A stretch of DNA of 64,000 nt from Triatoma infestans (Eukaryota > Arthropoda > Insecta > Hemiptera > Reduviidae): the NCBI GenBank assembly GCA_011037195.1, contig JAAEAF010003352.1, positions 1-64,000 of the forward strand, written 5' to 3'. Positions 22,700 through 33,875 of this stretch are shown piece after piece; within the stretch, counting starts at the first letter, position 1, and every line of letters begins with the position of its first letter. The notes below the pieces were generated by a model that made no database searches, had not been told where the DNA came from, and saw only the letters and a list, made by a program, of their open reading frames with translations. Made by a program: the position numbers and the translations under genes.

Positions 22700-23345
22700 A
22701 TAACAACCTAGCCCCTATACGCTGATGATGTTGCTTTGTACACATCATCATGGGAGAATTGATACTATCACTAGCAGACTTACATCTGCAATAGACAAAC
22801 TGACAAAATACTGCACTAAATGGAAAATGAAAATAAATCACGACAAAACAAACGCCATACTGTTTACTAAACGTAGACCTATAATCAACAGACAAATTAA
22901 ACATTGAACTTTACGACCCAAATACAAGACAAAGTGAATTCTGAAAAAATCTCTATAAGACTACTTTTCCCGTTACTGTCACGCGACTCAAAAATAACCA
23001 TACAAAACAAACTCCTACTTTACAAAGTAGTCATCAGACCGACGATGTTACTTTACGCTTCCTCCGCTCGGAGCCTGACTAGTAACAGTAACATCAAAAA
23101 ACTTCAGATAATCCAGAACAAATTCCTAAGACTTGCGAATGACTCACCATGACACACCAAAATCGACCTACTCACGTAAAATCTTCAGTAACCCCGGGTT
23201 TATTCCTTCATCCAAAATCGTCTTCTGAAACTCCTCCTCTCCACTCTAGACTGTCATCTTAATCCACTCTGCCGTGAAATAGCTTCCTATGATCCCTCCA
23301 TACATTACAAGCAGAAAAGACTGAAACACATCCTCTCGTAATATT
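22700..23345 (+). pseudogene. Jockey-group LINE reverse transcriptase remnant
   Basis: Starts with the catalytic motif LYADDVALYTSSWE (about 22708-22750). Then come ITSRLTSAIDKLTKYCTKWK and MKINHDKTNAILFTKRRP (about 22770-22880). The usual thumb block with YLG is missing near 22905, so about 30 codons were deleted. The sequence continues with IQNKLLLYKVVIRPTMLLYA (about 23006-23065) and KKLQIIQNKFLRLANDSP (23096-23149), and ends with a KRLKHILS-like C-terminus near 23310-23340. Several frameshifts; inactive. A TTTGTAAA-repeat tail follows at about 23484-23550. Confidence 0.65.
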
Positions 23346-23769
23346 TTTCCTAAAGCTGCGGGTTTTTCTCTTATTCCCTGCGTATTGTAGCTCGCTTACC
23401 CCAAAAATCACTATACAAACATTGTAGGAAGATTATAATGTTAATGTACATTGGAACTTCTATTTATTATTATTGTACGTATTTGTAAATTTGTAATAAA
23501 GCTTAAAAATTTAATTAATTTGTAAATTTGAAAATTTGTAAATTTGTAAAAAAGAAATTCATCACCACCTTTCAACAAAGTTAAGATATCCCTTTTCCAG
23601 TTCTAGCAAGTTGGAAATAGTGTAGTTTGAATTAAAAAAAAAAAAAAAGCCAGCAAAATTCAGTCTTTTATAAGTCTTCAACAAATTTCAAATAGTCTCT
23701 AGGAATTGATGAAAAAAAAAACCTCTAGGTGCATCCAGGCTAAAAGATTTATTAAAGATATTAGACATG

Positions 23770-24110
23770 GGGATTTGAAGTAACTTCTCTCCCTGAGTAG
23801 GATACAATTGGGGGTCCTGATAGGTATACAGACAAGACAAGCTTGTGTAGCCAGTCATTTACACAAAATTAGCCGTACATCTACTCCTCTGTATCAGATT
23901 TGTGACGAGGGACTCAGGGAATCGGTGGACTCTACCTAGGTCAGTGCCCCCGTTTCGCTCATATTATGTTTCGCATATTTGAGAGAGCAACACTCTCAAG
24001 GAAATGCTTGGGAGAAATTGGAGTTCAGGGGATATCGTAAGATATTGTAGGCAGACCGATAGACTGCTGGGGGAGACTTCTTAAGAACAGATATTTTTTT
24101 TCTTCTGGAA
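23770..24110 (+). pseudogene. R1-like LINE C-terminal zinc-knuckle remnant
   Basis: Contains SHLHKISRTSTPLYQICDEG and, after a frameshift, YLGQCPRFA. The R1-like element at 31161-31831 has the matching YHLFNIGRTSSPICQNCDDR and LCQCPRFAG. The pattern is the C-terminal Cys-His knuckle that follows RNase H in R1-group elements. RNase H itself is not visible here. Confidence 0.55.
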
Positions 24111-24169
24111 GGATAAGAACCATATTGGTATAGGACCCGCGCATTCGTTCAGCCATTAATAATAATATG

Positions 24170-25376
24170 CTGAACAAGTTCCCGAAGAGTTCACAAACAA
24201 TTCATAAATCATCAGAAATATTTTCCGTGATATTTACCGTAGATTGTATTAAAGTAACAGTTTAAAAAGCCACACGGTGGGATTGCAGACCCAACACAAC
24301 AGTTTCAAAAAAGTCAACAACTAGTAACAAATCAGTTTTACTAGCTAGTAACAATGTTACCAATTTACTACTAATCTGCCACGCCACTTTAAAGCTCTTA
24401 CGCTATTTTGCTTTTTGTAGACTATAAAATCTGTGAATAGTATAATTACACCAGTAAATCAGGAGTATAGTCAGTCTCTCTTTTTCTGTTTCCCACTCTC
24501 GTTTCTGACCAAGCCGTTACATAAATTTGCATATGTGTAGTGAGTACACAAGTTGAAACAAAATTGTTCAATCGTTCAAAGAAAATGATGAAAAATCAAA
24601 AGCTATTCAATAAATTCCTAGCCGCCTGCTGATGGATCTTGACTGAAATGTGGTTTCGGTTCCTCTGGTTCGTTATCTAAACGAAATATCAAGTTTGGAC
24701 ATTTTGCAATTTATAATTCTTGATAGAGATATTCCACTCATTATTCTCCGTTTTATTCTCACTATTCATTCTTTTTTAATATTTTTAATGTAATTAAACC
24801 AGCCAAATTTGCCTCACAAAAGCGTCACTAGCCGAAGCGCTACCACTATACAGCTAAAGGCACTTTAACTACGCATCATCCCCTACACTATAATGTCGAA
24901 TGACCTTACATTGGTTGGACAGCCAATTATCCAGTAAGCTGTCTCGTTTTCCCAGGAGAAATTAAGATAATAAGCTAAAAATCTAAGAGCTTAACATCGC
25001 CAGATCAGCTTTATGGAATTTACAATCTCAAGATCAATCTTGAAAGGTTCATCAAGCTATTCATATTAGCCAACACCGTTAGAACAAGGAAAAGTTCTAA
25101 ATAGCCATATCGCTCCTCATCAGACGACCTACATCAACCAACGCGCCTCCTCACTCTTCATGGTCACTTTATGCTTAACTTTGTGACTTCTCTCCTTCAG
25201 TAAATCGTAAAATATAAATTGCGAGTAAAGTGGAAGTTTGTGTGTTCGTCGTTTTCATCAATCATTTCCGGCTTCCATTATTTATTTAATTATGACATAC
25301 AAAAACCGTGGTTGTCAGCCAGAAGTTTGGCTTTGACTAAATTACAATTGAATAAAGGATTTTTTTCTATTGATAA
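24170..25376. other. unannotated DNA, no gene seen
   Basis: No coding frame. At 24211-24233 a CATCAGAAATATTTTCCGTG run matches the outer arm of the GGGC-family hammerhead elements but is too short to call. Nothing else was recognised. Confidence 0.4.
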
Positions 25377-25511
<135 letters not shown>

Positions 25512-25513
25512 GT

Positions 25514-27472
25514 GATATTATTGAATCGCTAAATAAATGCAAAGTTAGTAAGTCGCCGGGTGAGGACGGAGTGAATTACGATTTTTATAAAAATCTTCCT
25601 AATAATTGGCTTCTTTATCTAGAGGTTATGTTCAATAAAATTATTGAAAATGAAAACATTCCTAATAGTTGGTCTAAAATAATTTTGTTTATGCTGCATA
25701 AGAAAGGTGATAGACACAATCCGTTAAACTACAGAGGAATTGGCCTCGTTAATAATATTGTGAAAATTTTCACACAAATAATTTTATCGAGATTAGAAAA
25801 ATGGTCTGAAGAGTATAATGTTTTGCCTGAGAGTCAATCGGGTTTTCGTAAAAATAGAGGATGCATTGATAATGTTTTTACATTTAATTCTATGGTCCAA
25901 ATACAAGTTGGAATAAAAAAGAAACCCCTATACGCTCTGTATGTAGATTTTGGACGAGCTTTCGATTCATTGAATCATGAATGCCTGTGGTATAAACTAA
26001 GAAACCTAGGTGTCTACGGGAAAATGTTTGGATTTATTAAGAAATTATATGAATTTGCTACTATTAAAATTAAATGTGGCTTCAACGTTTCGTCAGAATT
26101 TAATCTGACTCAAGGCATTATTCAGGGTGAAATTTTATCCCCGTGGGCGTTTAACCACTACATTAGTGATATAGAAAACTATTTTATTAACCAAGGTGTA
26201 AATACTATTAGAATTAATAACAATAAGGATATTGTATTATTGGCTTATGCAGATGATCTCACGATATTTGCTGATTGTTACACAGATTTAAATTATAAAT
26301 TACAAATTTTAGATGAATATTGTGCTAAAAATTTTTTAAAAGTAAATGTTAAAAAAACTAAAATTATGAAATTCAATATGAGTGGCAAACAACCTAAATT
26401 AACAAGGTCTTTTATTTACAGAGGTGAACCGATTGAAATTGTCCAAAATTATGTTTACTTAGGTGTAACTTTTTCTACTTCAGGTATTTTTAAAGAAAAC
26501 CTTTTGTCATCAATTAGCAAAGCTAACATGGCTACGGGCAGTGTTTTTGACATTCTTAGCAAGGGAAAGTCTAGGTCTTGGAGTTCAAGAATATATTTGT
26601 TTAAATCAATTATTGGTAACAGCCTGTTGTATGCTTCCTCAGTGTGGGCATTAAGATATTTAAATGATATTGATGCACTTCAATTGCGGTTCTTCAAGAG
26701 GCTCTTATGCCTTCCAAAGAATGCTGCTAACCACTTGCTAAGACTTGAAACTGGAGAATTACATATGAGTTTTTTTGTTTTAAAGCAAACTTTAAATTGG
26801 ATAAAAAAAATGGAATCTATGGAAGAACACAGGTTGCCCAAAATTTGTTTTAAGCAGTTAGTTGAGTATGACCAAAATAGTTACAATAAGAAAAACTGTT
26901 TAAAGTACAATTGGTTTTCTCAGGTTAAAAATGTAATTTCTAAAACATGTATCGATAATTTAGAGAATTTAACGGGTCTTTTACTAAACAGTAACAACTT
27001 TAAAAATATTTTAAATTTATTCCAATTTTCACTAATATCAGCTGATGTTGATCGTTTGTTTAAATCAAGTTTCTCACAACAGTTATACACAACATACACG
27101 CTTAAAGATTTTTTGACCTGTCAACAATATCTAGAATTAAATGTTCCTTTAAAATTTATTAAATTTTTTGCAGAATTTAGATTTTGTAATAATTATTTTA
27201 TGAAATTTAATATTAACAATGTAATTTATAAAATAGATCCTACAAAAACTTGCATGTTGTGTAATCTTAACGAGAAAGAAGATCTCATACATATTGTATT
27301 AAATTGTTCTTTGTATAATAATATAAGATCTATAATGAACATAAATAGTAATGATTCACCTCAACAAATTGTATTTAACCTTAAAAATAACCAAACTAAA
27401 ACAAATATATTTAAATTATATAAATATTTTTCTATAATCTTAAAAGCTCGTTCTGCCGTATTAAATGATTAA
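25514..27472 (+). CDS. LINE ORF2 fragment: reverse transcriptase plus zinc knuckle
   Basis: The frame is open from the poly(T) tract to the stop at 27470-27472, so the first visible residue is not a start. There is no ATG until well inside, and numbering here uses 25571 as residue 1. Upstream of that lies SKSPGEDGV, the N-terminal reverse transcriptase motif. Then come HKKGDRHNPLNYRGIGL (43-59), SQSGFRKNRG (88-97), the first catalytic aspartate in YVDFGRAFDSLNH (124-136, D126), QGEILSPWAF (185-194) and YADD (226-229). A thumb and a C-terminal zinc knuckle C561-C564-H574-C579 follow. The protein would copy its own mRNA at a nicked chromosomal target, but the endonuclease is missing. Clade uncertain; pseudogenes at 7281, 8440 and 17644 share the C-terminal layout. 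Confidence 0.85.
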   Translation, partial: DIIESLNKCKVSKSPGEDGVNYDFYKNLPNNWLLYLEVMFNKIIENENIPNSWSKIILFMLHKKGDRHNPLNYRGIGLVNNIVKIFTQIILSRLEKWSEEYNVLPESQSGFRKNRGCIDNVFTFNSMVQIQVGIKKKPLYALYVDFGRAFDSLNHECLWYKLRNLGVYGKMFGFIKKLYEFATIKIKCGFNVSSEFNLTQGIIQGEILSPWAFNHYISDIENYFINQGVNTIRINNNKDIVLLAYADDLTIFADCYTDLNYKLQILDEYCAKNFLKVNVKKTKIMKFNMSGKQPKLTRSFIYRGEPIEIVQNYVYLGVTFSTSGIFKENLLSSISKANMATGSVFDILSKGKSRSWSSRIYLFKSIIGNSLLYASSVWALRYLNDIDALQLRFFKRLLCLPKNAANHLLRLETGELHMSFFVLKQTLNWIKKMESMEEHRLPKICFKQLVEYDQNSYNKKNCLKYNWFSQVKNVISKTCIDNLENLTGLLLNSNNFKNILNLFQFSLISADVDRLFKSSFSQQLYTTYTLKDFLTCQQYLELNVPLKFIKFFAEFRFCNNYFMKFNINNVIYKIDPTKTCMLCNLNEKEDLIHIVLNCSLYNNIRSIMNINSNDSPQQIVFNLKNNQTKTNIFKLYKYFSIILKARSAVLND

Positions 27473-27749
27473 ATGATAAATATAAAAAATAAAAAATATG
27501 AAAGAAATAGTAGGATAAAAACGAAAAAAGAGATATTTTATTTTTGGTTTACATTTTTATTACTTATAAGAAGAGTATTGCTTTTTATATTTGTTTTTGT
27601 CTTATTGTACTTATTTATTTACCTACTAGTTTATTATGAATACTAACAACTCAGTTGTAACAAGCTGTATGCTTTATACAATAAAGTTTATCTATCTAAT
27701 AAAATAATTGTCTTCTAAACCAAAAATTATATTAGTTAAAAACCAAAAA

Positions 27750-27995
27750 GGTGGCGAGATTTGGTACATATAAATAAAGTGTTAGCGTATTGGACTCCCA
27801 CGCGAAAGACCCGGGTTCAAATCCAGCTGTGCTACCCTTAAAGTTTTCCTTCCTAGGAGCCTTTACAGCTCACTGTCCGGTGATGGTCAATGTTGCCTGT
27901 AACGAGAGAACACTGTCTAATGCCGGCAGTGCACTGAGAAATCCCGGGCGCCAATGACCACAAATGTTGACTCGCCTTAAATTAAAAAAAAAATT
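27750..27995 (+). mobile_element. tRNA-derived SINE
   Basis: A tRNA-like head has TATTGGACTCCCACGCG and a B box GGGTTCAAATCC (27812-27823). It is followed by AGCTGTGCTACCCTT, a body with GGAGCC..TTACAGCTCACTG, and a 3' block CCGGGCGCCAATGACCACAA and GTTGACTCGCC before an A-rich tail. The SINE at 53766 has the same head and 3' block. The 5' boundary is approximate and no target duplication was found. Such elements are transcribed by RNA polymerase III and moved by LINE proteins. Confidence 0.7.
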
Positions 27996-27999
27996 AAAC

Positions 28000-29400
28000 T
28001 TGGATAACTTGTTGCATGCAAAAGTTAAAATTTACACATAAAACGCAATAAAAAACCAGAAGACCAGTTTTTAATTATCAGAAATTCCAATGTACAATAA
28101 ATATTCGAAGATTCTGGTGTACTATAACTTCTTAATAAAATTTAATATTATAATATAAAAAACTGTTACCTTGTCTGAAACCTGCCACCATTAGAGATAT
28201 TCCTTTAGAGATATTCTGTTCATACAAAGATCAGAATCATACAAAGACATTCATTCACTAGAGACATTGTTTCTCAAGGGATCTCAAAAACATTTAAATT
28301 CAGTAAAAACTCAATTCGAAAATTTGACCCGCTCACAAGAGACTTCCAATTATATGTAGCAGTAAAAAAAAGGTAATATTTTGTAAAAAAAAAAAAAAAA
28401 CAAAACTGAAATTATCCATGCTTGTAATTAAAATTTTTAACGACATCTTATCTTTTTAATAGCCTCAATAATGATGTTCACGATGATCTATGAGGTTTCT
28501 TATTTTTTCATTATTTTTTTTTTTGTTTTTGTTTTGTTTTATTCTATAATAACAAAATTTCCATTTAAAAATACTGTAGAATTATCAAATATCTAAAAAA
28601 TTAGTTTTTGTATTATAAAAAGTTTAAAAGGGGGGCGTGAATTAATTGAAGAAGAGAAACGGCAGGGGATTATTAAAAAAAAAAAAAACTGAAACCCAAT
28701 GTTCTTTCTGGTAAGGTGTAATTATATAAGTGCAGGTAACTAACATGAGAAAGGCTGGGTGTAAAACGTGAACTAGCCCGTATACAGGATTAGGAAAATA
28801 GTCTACAAGATACACTTCCCTATATATAAGAAAAGAATCTTCAAAGTGCGTTAGTGTGTTGCAAGCATTCATTGTTTGATGGACAACAGCATCAGACAGG
28901 TTTTTTTTTAGAGTTTTTTTGTCAAACATATAACATGCTGGGGCATTGGTCAGACATTTGATTCTTGATCATGGTTGTTATCTTAACCTAATGGGCTCGT
29001 CTTTCAATCGTTCTTAATTGGAACTAAGAAATCTTCGATCAGATAGAAAAAAAAAGGATAAAAGGTTGAATTTATTTTATTTAATTAAGTATTTGTTTTC
29101 AAAAGAATTCAAGATTAATGCGAATATAGCAAAAAAAATCTTTCTTTTTTTTCTATAATGTTGAATCATTTGTTAATTATTCAACTAAAATAAATATATA
29201 AATCAATAAATCAATCTCTATAAATTAAAAAAAAAAAATGCCAGTGTTGTTCTTTTGAATCAAATAAATTTTTAGTTATAAATGAAATTGCTAAAAATAA
29301 GCATTTCGGTTTTGATCTTTTTAAAATTACTGATTTAAACAATAATTTAAATATTACAAAAAAAAAAAAATATATAAAAGTTTTCCTAAACTTTAACTAA
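28000..29400. other. AT-rich DNA, one unidentified 95-codon frame
   Basis: A minus frame at 28642-28929 (DAVVHQTMNACNTLTHFEDS..) has no family I recognise and ends in an F-rich run from a T tract. The remainder is AT-rich, with poly(A) runs near 28386-28400 and 29358-29371. Confidence 0.35.
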
Positions 29401-29406
29401 TGCCAT

Positions 29407-29763
29407 TATAATGGAGTTGATGAGGAGTGAAATTAGGTTTGATTAATTAGACGAGATATAAAGATACTGTTATAATATAGCTATAAGTTTATACAAACTG
29501 CACTGGACTTGTAATGATTTTATAGAATAAAAGGTAAGAGTAGAGATATGGCATGATGCGATGTCTGGTTGAATCTCATAGAGAGATATCTAGATAGTGA
29601 TAGATATAGATATCCTTAGGTAGATTCTCACTGGCTTATATACAGGTTCTCCCACTCTAGCCTGCTTAAGTCAGAGAGTACCAGAGAGGGTCTGTCTTCT
29701 CTCTCTTAATTCTCTCGGGCTGTCTGCTCTCTCTTGCTGATGTAATTCTCTCTTGCTATTACA
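29407..29763 (-). mobile_element. solo LTR, Gypsy-type, 4-bp TSD CCAT
   Basis: On the minus strand the sequence starts TGTAATAGCAAGAGAG and ends ACTCCATTATA, flanked by CCAT on both sides (29403-29406 and 29764-29767). It is closely similar over its length to the insertion at 39255-39576, including TAGATTCTCACTGGCTTATA (in plus orientation here) around a TATATA/TATAAG promoter-like spot. It has a short internal duplication, ATTCTCTCTTGCT, near its 5' end. No internal retrotransposon region is attached, so it is a recombined solo LTR. Confidence 0.75.
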
Positions 29764-29939
29764 CCATACAAGTTTTCTGAAGGTAACCTTTCCCTCTTTT
29801 CAGTAGTCAACATTCTCTTAGAGGTTTCCTTACTTTCTAACAGTTTTTATATCCTATTTTAAAATAATTTGAATCTAATGTTTTAGAAATAGTATATTAA
29901 ACTTTAACTAGCGAGAGTGAAGTTCTTCTATAATAATCG

Positions 29940-30180
29940 TTCAGTTGCCAAAAATCTCTGGCGCTTGTATAACCAATGTGTTATAACCGGTTGTGTAAAA
30001 GTTGCATTTTACACTCTTGTCTAATAAATAACTATTATTGAATATGTAGTTGGGTACGCAATGCTGATATCCATCCATCATAGCATGCATATTATTGCTG
30101 ATCCTGACCGGTTTCGGATTCTCATCCATCGTCAGGAGAATCCAACCAGTGCGGTGAGAATCTAAATTTAATAAAATAGC
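29940..30180 (-). mobile_element. hammerhead-bearing unit (GGAT family), single arm
   Basis: The minus-strand unit carries a hammerhead core (30100-30141), followed by ATATGCATGCTATGATGGAT and a GCATTGCGTACCC end block. This matches the GCAATGC..ATCC/ACATCTGG end of the elements at 54504 and 60270. Boundaries are approximate and no target duplication was found. Confidence 0.55.
30100..30141 (-). ncRNA. hammerhead ribozyme-like motif (GGAT family)
   Basis: Minus-strand order: CTGACGA (30135-30129), extra T, stem II GGAT/ATCC with loop GAGA, GAAA (30115-30112), palindromic ACCGGT, C as the cleavage base, then AGGATC. Core, stem II and stem III are intact. Stem I pairs poorly with the upstream TTCTC. 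Confidence 0.55.
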
Positions 30181-30204
30181 TTGTTTGAGAAAAGCATAAT
30201 TTCC

Positions 30205-30925
30205 CGCTATCCCCCCCTAAACTTCTTTAAGATGAACTTTCTCGGCAAATAAAAAATTTAGGTCTGTGTATTCTAGTTAACATATCTAATTTAAAGAAAT
30301 CAGCCGATTTTTTATGTAGTAAAACGAAGAATACTGAAGAAAAAAAAATGATCAGTAAAGACCCACTTCCAAACAAACGACTTTCTTCAAACTCGGCAAA
30401 ATTTTGGCAACATATTTAATATTAATTAATATTATTTAGCGTGGTAGAATTGTATAATAAACAGAAATAGCACTTTATAAAAAAACATAACCCACCCCTT
30501 CACCGAACAGTCGCCTTAAATGAATTTTCCCAGAGAAATGTTTCAAATAAAAACTCCAGCTCTTAGTATGTGTAATTGATATTCCAAGCTTAAAGAAAAT
30601 CGTTGGAGCTATTTTCGAAAAAATAGCAAAATAAGTGAAAAAAAAAAACTATTGAGCATAGAGGTACTTCCGGTTGAGGAATTTTGACAGATAACTTACT
30701 GTCGGATCCCGTGGTGATACCTAAACGGAATATTTAGTTGGCGCTTAATGTTATTTTTGGTTTTTGAGCTATACAGTTGACTTACAAACATACAAACAGA
30801 CTATTTTCTAAAAACCACTTTTATAGACTAGGGTACCTTAAAACGTGTATTTGCTGTTAAAACTCGATATCAAAAAATTGACACGATTACAGCTATTTCC
30901 ACTAACTAGGACTAAGAGAAAGTAA
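30205..30925 (-). repeat. CTTTCTCTTAC-family repeat with two internal sub-repeats
   Basis: Reverse orientation copy with two passes through the block AGAGAAATGTTTCAAATAAA..AAAGAAAATCGTTGGAGC..CTTCCGG. These are followed by the single left part (TTTTTGAGCTATAC, AAACAGACTATTTTCTAAAA, GTGTATTTGC, ATTGACACGAT). The copy ends with GACTAAGAGAAAGTAAT. Confidence 0.7.
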
Positions 30926-30964
30926 TAAAACTATTTAATAAAATCGAACGATCAGTATTAGATC

Positions 30965-31060
30965 AATAGTGGCGCGGTAGGCCTGGGTTCGAGTCTAACA
31001 GCGCAATTCTTAGATTTTCTCTTACTAGGAGACCGTGCAGTTCACGTAAAGTCCCATTTT
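30965..31060 (+). repeat. tRNA-derived SINE head fragment
   Basis: A partial head with B box TGGGTTCGAGTCTAACAGCG is followed by TTTCTCTTACTAGGAGACCG and TGCAGTTCACGTAAAG, parallel to the SINE at 27750. It is truncated on both sides. Confidence 0.45.
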
Positions 31061-31160
31061 TGATAGACATATTGTGACAGAGAAAATCTAAGGAATATTT
31101 TATCTAAACGGCATGTTTTGTTTTTTTTTAAAGATATTTTGTCCACATGCATACATATTA

Positions 31161-31831
31161 TTAAACCGGGTGCCTGGTGGCATGGGACATAAGCCTATAT
31201 GGCTTTAGCCCCCCCCCACACGATGCCCCAGATCATCCCTTACATCCATAGCCTACGGTCAGTCTAACAATATCCCAAGGATTTTTTATTTTCCCCATTG
31301 ACCTCCAAGTCGCCCCAGGAATCCTGCGAGAGCTGGTACCCTCCCAAATACGCGAAACTAGTACCAGCGAAACGGGGACACTGACATAAATAGCGATACA
31401 CCGTTTCCCTGGCTCGGTCATCGCAATTCTGACAAATGGGACTAGATGTCCTCCCTATGTTAAACAAGTGATAGACACCCAAGTGTGTCCAGTCACTACC
31501 CCCACCAAGGTCCTCAACTTGTCCTACTAAGGGACAGGAGTTAATCCGAAACTCCCGCCTTGATTCCTTTTACAAATCTTTTAGCTTGGAGGCACCCCTG
31601 CGTGTACCCCCCCCCAGCATTTCTCCAAGACTCTCGTCTCCCAAAGTCTAATCTGTTTGTCGCTAAACCTCTTAGTGACGGCAAGTGCTGGTTCAGGACC
31701 ACAAAATGGTAATGATGATCCCTCTCTAGCCAACTGATCCGCCCTCTCATTGCCCTCTATTCCCGCAAGTCCCGGTATCCAATAGAGACGCACCTTACCC
31801 CTCCGAGCCAAAGCGTTAAGCTTTCTCCACT
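31161..31831 (-). mobile_element. 5'-truncated R1-like LINE tail, RNase H and zinc knuckle, 13-bp TSD
   Basis: Flanked by the direct repeat TGCATACATATTA (31148-31160 and 31832-31844). Minus-strand reading begins at the truncation with ARRGKVRLYWIPGLAGIEGN and then ERADQLAREGS (about 31810-31715), the end of RNase H with its GxAGIxGNE..AD block. After a frameshift comes HLFNIGRTSSPICQNCDD and LCQCPRFAG (about 31475-31365), the C-terminal zinc knuckle. The 3' end is GC-rich, without poly(A), ending CACCCGGTTTAA. The RNase H catalytic residues upstream are missing. It sits in AT-rich DNA, so its base composition stands out. Confidence 0.75.
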
Positions 31832-31871
31832 TGCATACATATTAAACAACATTCACGAAAAACATTTCTTT

Positions 31872-32215
31872 GTTACTTCCTCCTAGCTAAAAGAACTTTG
31901 CGATTGTTCAAAGTTTCGAATTTTTTTCAACAAAAAAAAATGTTTTGAGTTCCCATGAGGGCAAAAAAGGTGGCTTTTTAGATGATATTTTAATTGGTCT
32001 GTATGTGTCTGCGTGTGTGTTGTCACTATAACTTAAAAAGTGGGAAATTGCAGAAAGCTGAAATTTGGTATTTCGTTTAGGTGCTAACAAGGATACCCGA
32101 CAATAAAGTTTCGGTCAATATCGGTCGATCTTAAGTACGACTTTACTGAGTACATTTTCAATTTTCTTTTTGCGATTTTCTCGAGAACATTTTCAGCGAT
32201 TTCTTTTAAACTTAA
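31872..32215 (+). repeat. CTTTCTCTTAC-family repeat, left part
   Basis: Follows the consensus from TTACTTCCTCCTAGC through TGTTTTGAGTTCCC, GGTGGCTTTTTAGATGAT, TGTGTGTTGTC, AAACTTAA-like, TTTCGTTTAGGTGCTAAC, TACGACTTTACTGAG and TTTCTTTTAAACTTAA. Diverged. Confidence 0.6.
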
Positions 32216-32444
32216 CCTTAAAAACATTTGTCCGATTAAAATAAAAATTTGTATCATCACAATTCTTCTTATAACCAAAAAAAAAAGACGATGTATCAAA
32301 AATCTTGAAAAAATTGTTTGTTTTTTTTTATTTCCAAATGGATGAATGGATAAATTTGGCTGAATGATGATCTAGGCAGCAGAATGTCTCAATTTACTAC
32401 AAGTTCTAACTAATAATTATTAAATTTTCTTCTCTTTCTGAACT

Positions 32445-32580
32445 TTTAAACTGATGTTAAACAATTTTTGAGCTTTGCCGTTCACATACTTACATACTCA
32501 CACACACCATTTTCTAAGAACGTGTATTTCCGGTGAAAACTGGATTTGAAAATTTGATTACCTACAAGAAAGTAAAAACG
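32445..32580 (-). repeat. CTTTCTCTTAC-family repeat, reverse fragment
   Basis: Contains TTTTTGAGCTTTGCCG, CACACACACCATTTTCTAAG, GTGTATTTCCGGTGAAAACT and AAGAAAGTAAA. It faces 31872-32215, another head-to-head pairing like that at 20536/21140. Confidence 0.55.
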
Positions 32581-32589
32581 TAAACAATA

Positions 32590-33440
32590 AGGTCCTAAAC
32601 TGTAGTACTTTATTAAAAAGTATATCTTTAAATATAAATTAGATTTTTCTCAGAATAAGGTTTCGAAAAAGAACTCGTATAATGCAAATAAGATGTATTA
32701 CTTCTTGAATTTCGTACATTTGTAGCGAGTTAATATGTTTGAAGGACACTCGCAGACAGACTTGTAGGTAGTAACATCTTAAGGAACTTAGCATCTCGGT
32801 AAAATCTCAAAGGTCGGTCGTTGATGTGTGTACATCGATAGAAACAAACGCTTGATCATCCACCAAACAATTTAATTTCACCATTTGATACATTTCGTCA
32901 TCATAAAACAGACACACACAAAAAGTTATAATAGACTTTACAAAACTTTCTCCACTATTGATCCATTCATCTATATAATTTAAAGATCTCAATGGGTAGC
33001 CGTATTAGAAAATATTGCAGAATACCTACCCACATGGTAATAGCCCAAGGCTAGAGGATATTAGGCTACCTGATGTGGCTATGGGTGTTATATATTCATT
33101 AGGTTTGGTAGACTGAGGCTCTGTTTCATTCTTACACTTCATACACAATAAATCATTTCATTAGACTGACCCTGGCAGCCACTGATTCTTACGCTTCCTT
33201 CAGGTGCTCAGTTTCTTAAATATACCTTTAAAGAACAGCATGCTTTTGTTTATGTCTGTTTTTTTTTTCAATGTTTTTCAGCAAATGAAAGCAGAAAGTG
33301 TGAACATAGATTGTTATCTACAATATTCAGTAACTTAATAATCAAGAGAGTCTCGGCTAAAGTTTGTGTATAAACACCATCGCTGACTTTATGGCGGAAG
33401 CCTCACACTTATAACCGCAACAAACTGAAAAACTGATAAA
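32590..33440. other. unannotated DNA, no gene seen
   Basis: No coding frame longer than about 61 codons and no recognised repeat. Confidence 0.4.
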
Positions 33441-33678
33441 TCCATTCAGTAAATTGGTACTTCCGGTTAAGATATTTTAACGGATAACTTCCTGTCAAAT
33501 TGCATGATGATGCCTAAACGGAATGTCAAGTTTGAAATTTCTGCGTTCTTTTCCGTTTTCGAGCTATACTGTTTAAGTGCATACATACATATCTGGTGTA
33601 TCTCTTAGTTGGCTGATCGGCCGGGGGGTACCATAAGAAAAACACTAAAAAAAATTTTTAAAGTGTTTTTTATTAATG

Positions 33679-33719
33679 GCCCGACGTTTCGACAAACATT
33701 GTTTGTCTTCTTCAGGGGC
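33679..33719 (-). ncRNA. hammerhead ribozyme-like motif, intact
   Basis: Minus-strand order: GCCC, CTGAAGA, extra A, stem II GACAAAC/GTTTGTC, GAAA, palindromic ACGT, C as the cleavage base, GGGC pairing with GCCC. Mirror copy of 33835-33875; the two differ at no core position. Confidence 0.7.
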
Positions 33720-33834
33720 TATCTTAGAATCGGGAAATTTTGTATGCTCTGTTAATTACTACATGTTCATTCATTTCATTTCATGGAACATGTAGTAATT
33801 AATAGAGTATACAAAATTTCCCGATTCTAAGATA

Positions 33835-33875
33835 GCCCCTGAAGAAGACAAACAATGTTTGTCGAAACGTCGGGC
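33835..33875 (+). ncRNA. hammerhead ribozyme-like motif, intact
   Basis: GCCC (33835-33838), CTGAAGA (33839-33845), extra A, stem II of seven pairs GACAAAC/GTTTGTC closing loop AAT, GAAA (33864-33867), palindromic ACGT, C at 33871 as predicted cleavage base, GGGC (33872-33875) pairing with GCCC. Every conserved hammerhead core base is present. Stem III has only the ACGT palindrome, which fits cleavage as a dimer. Confidence 0.7.

Noticed and set aside
24208..24235. Fragment of a GGGC-family hammerhead arm
   Set aside because: Only about 20 bases match; too short to separate from chance.
27790..27830. A true tRNA gene
   Set aside because: A and B boxes are present but no cloverleaf acceptor stem; it continues into a SINE body. 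The same holds at 53766 and 54697.
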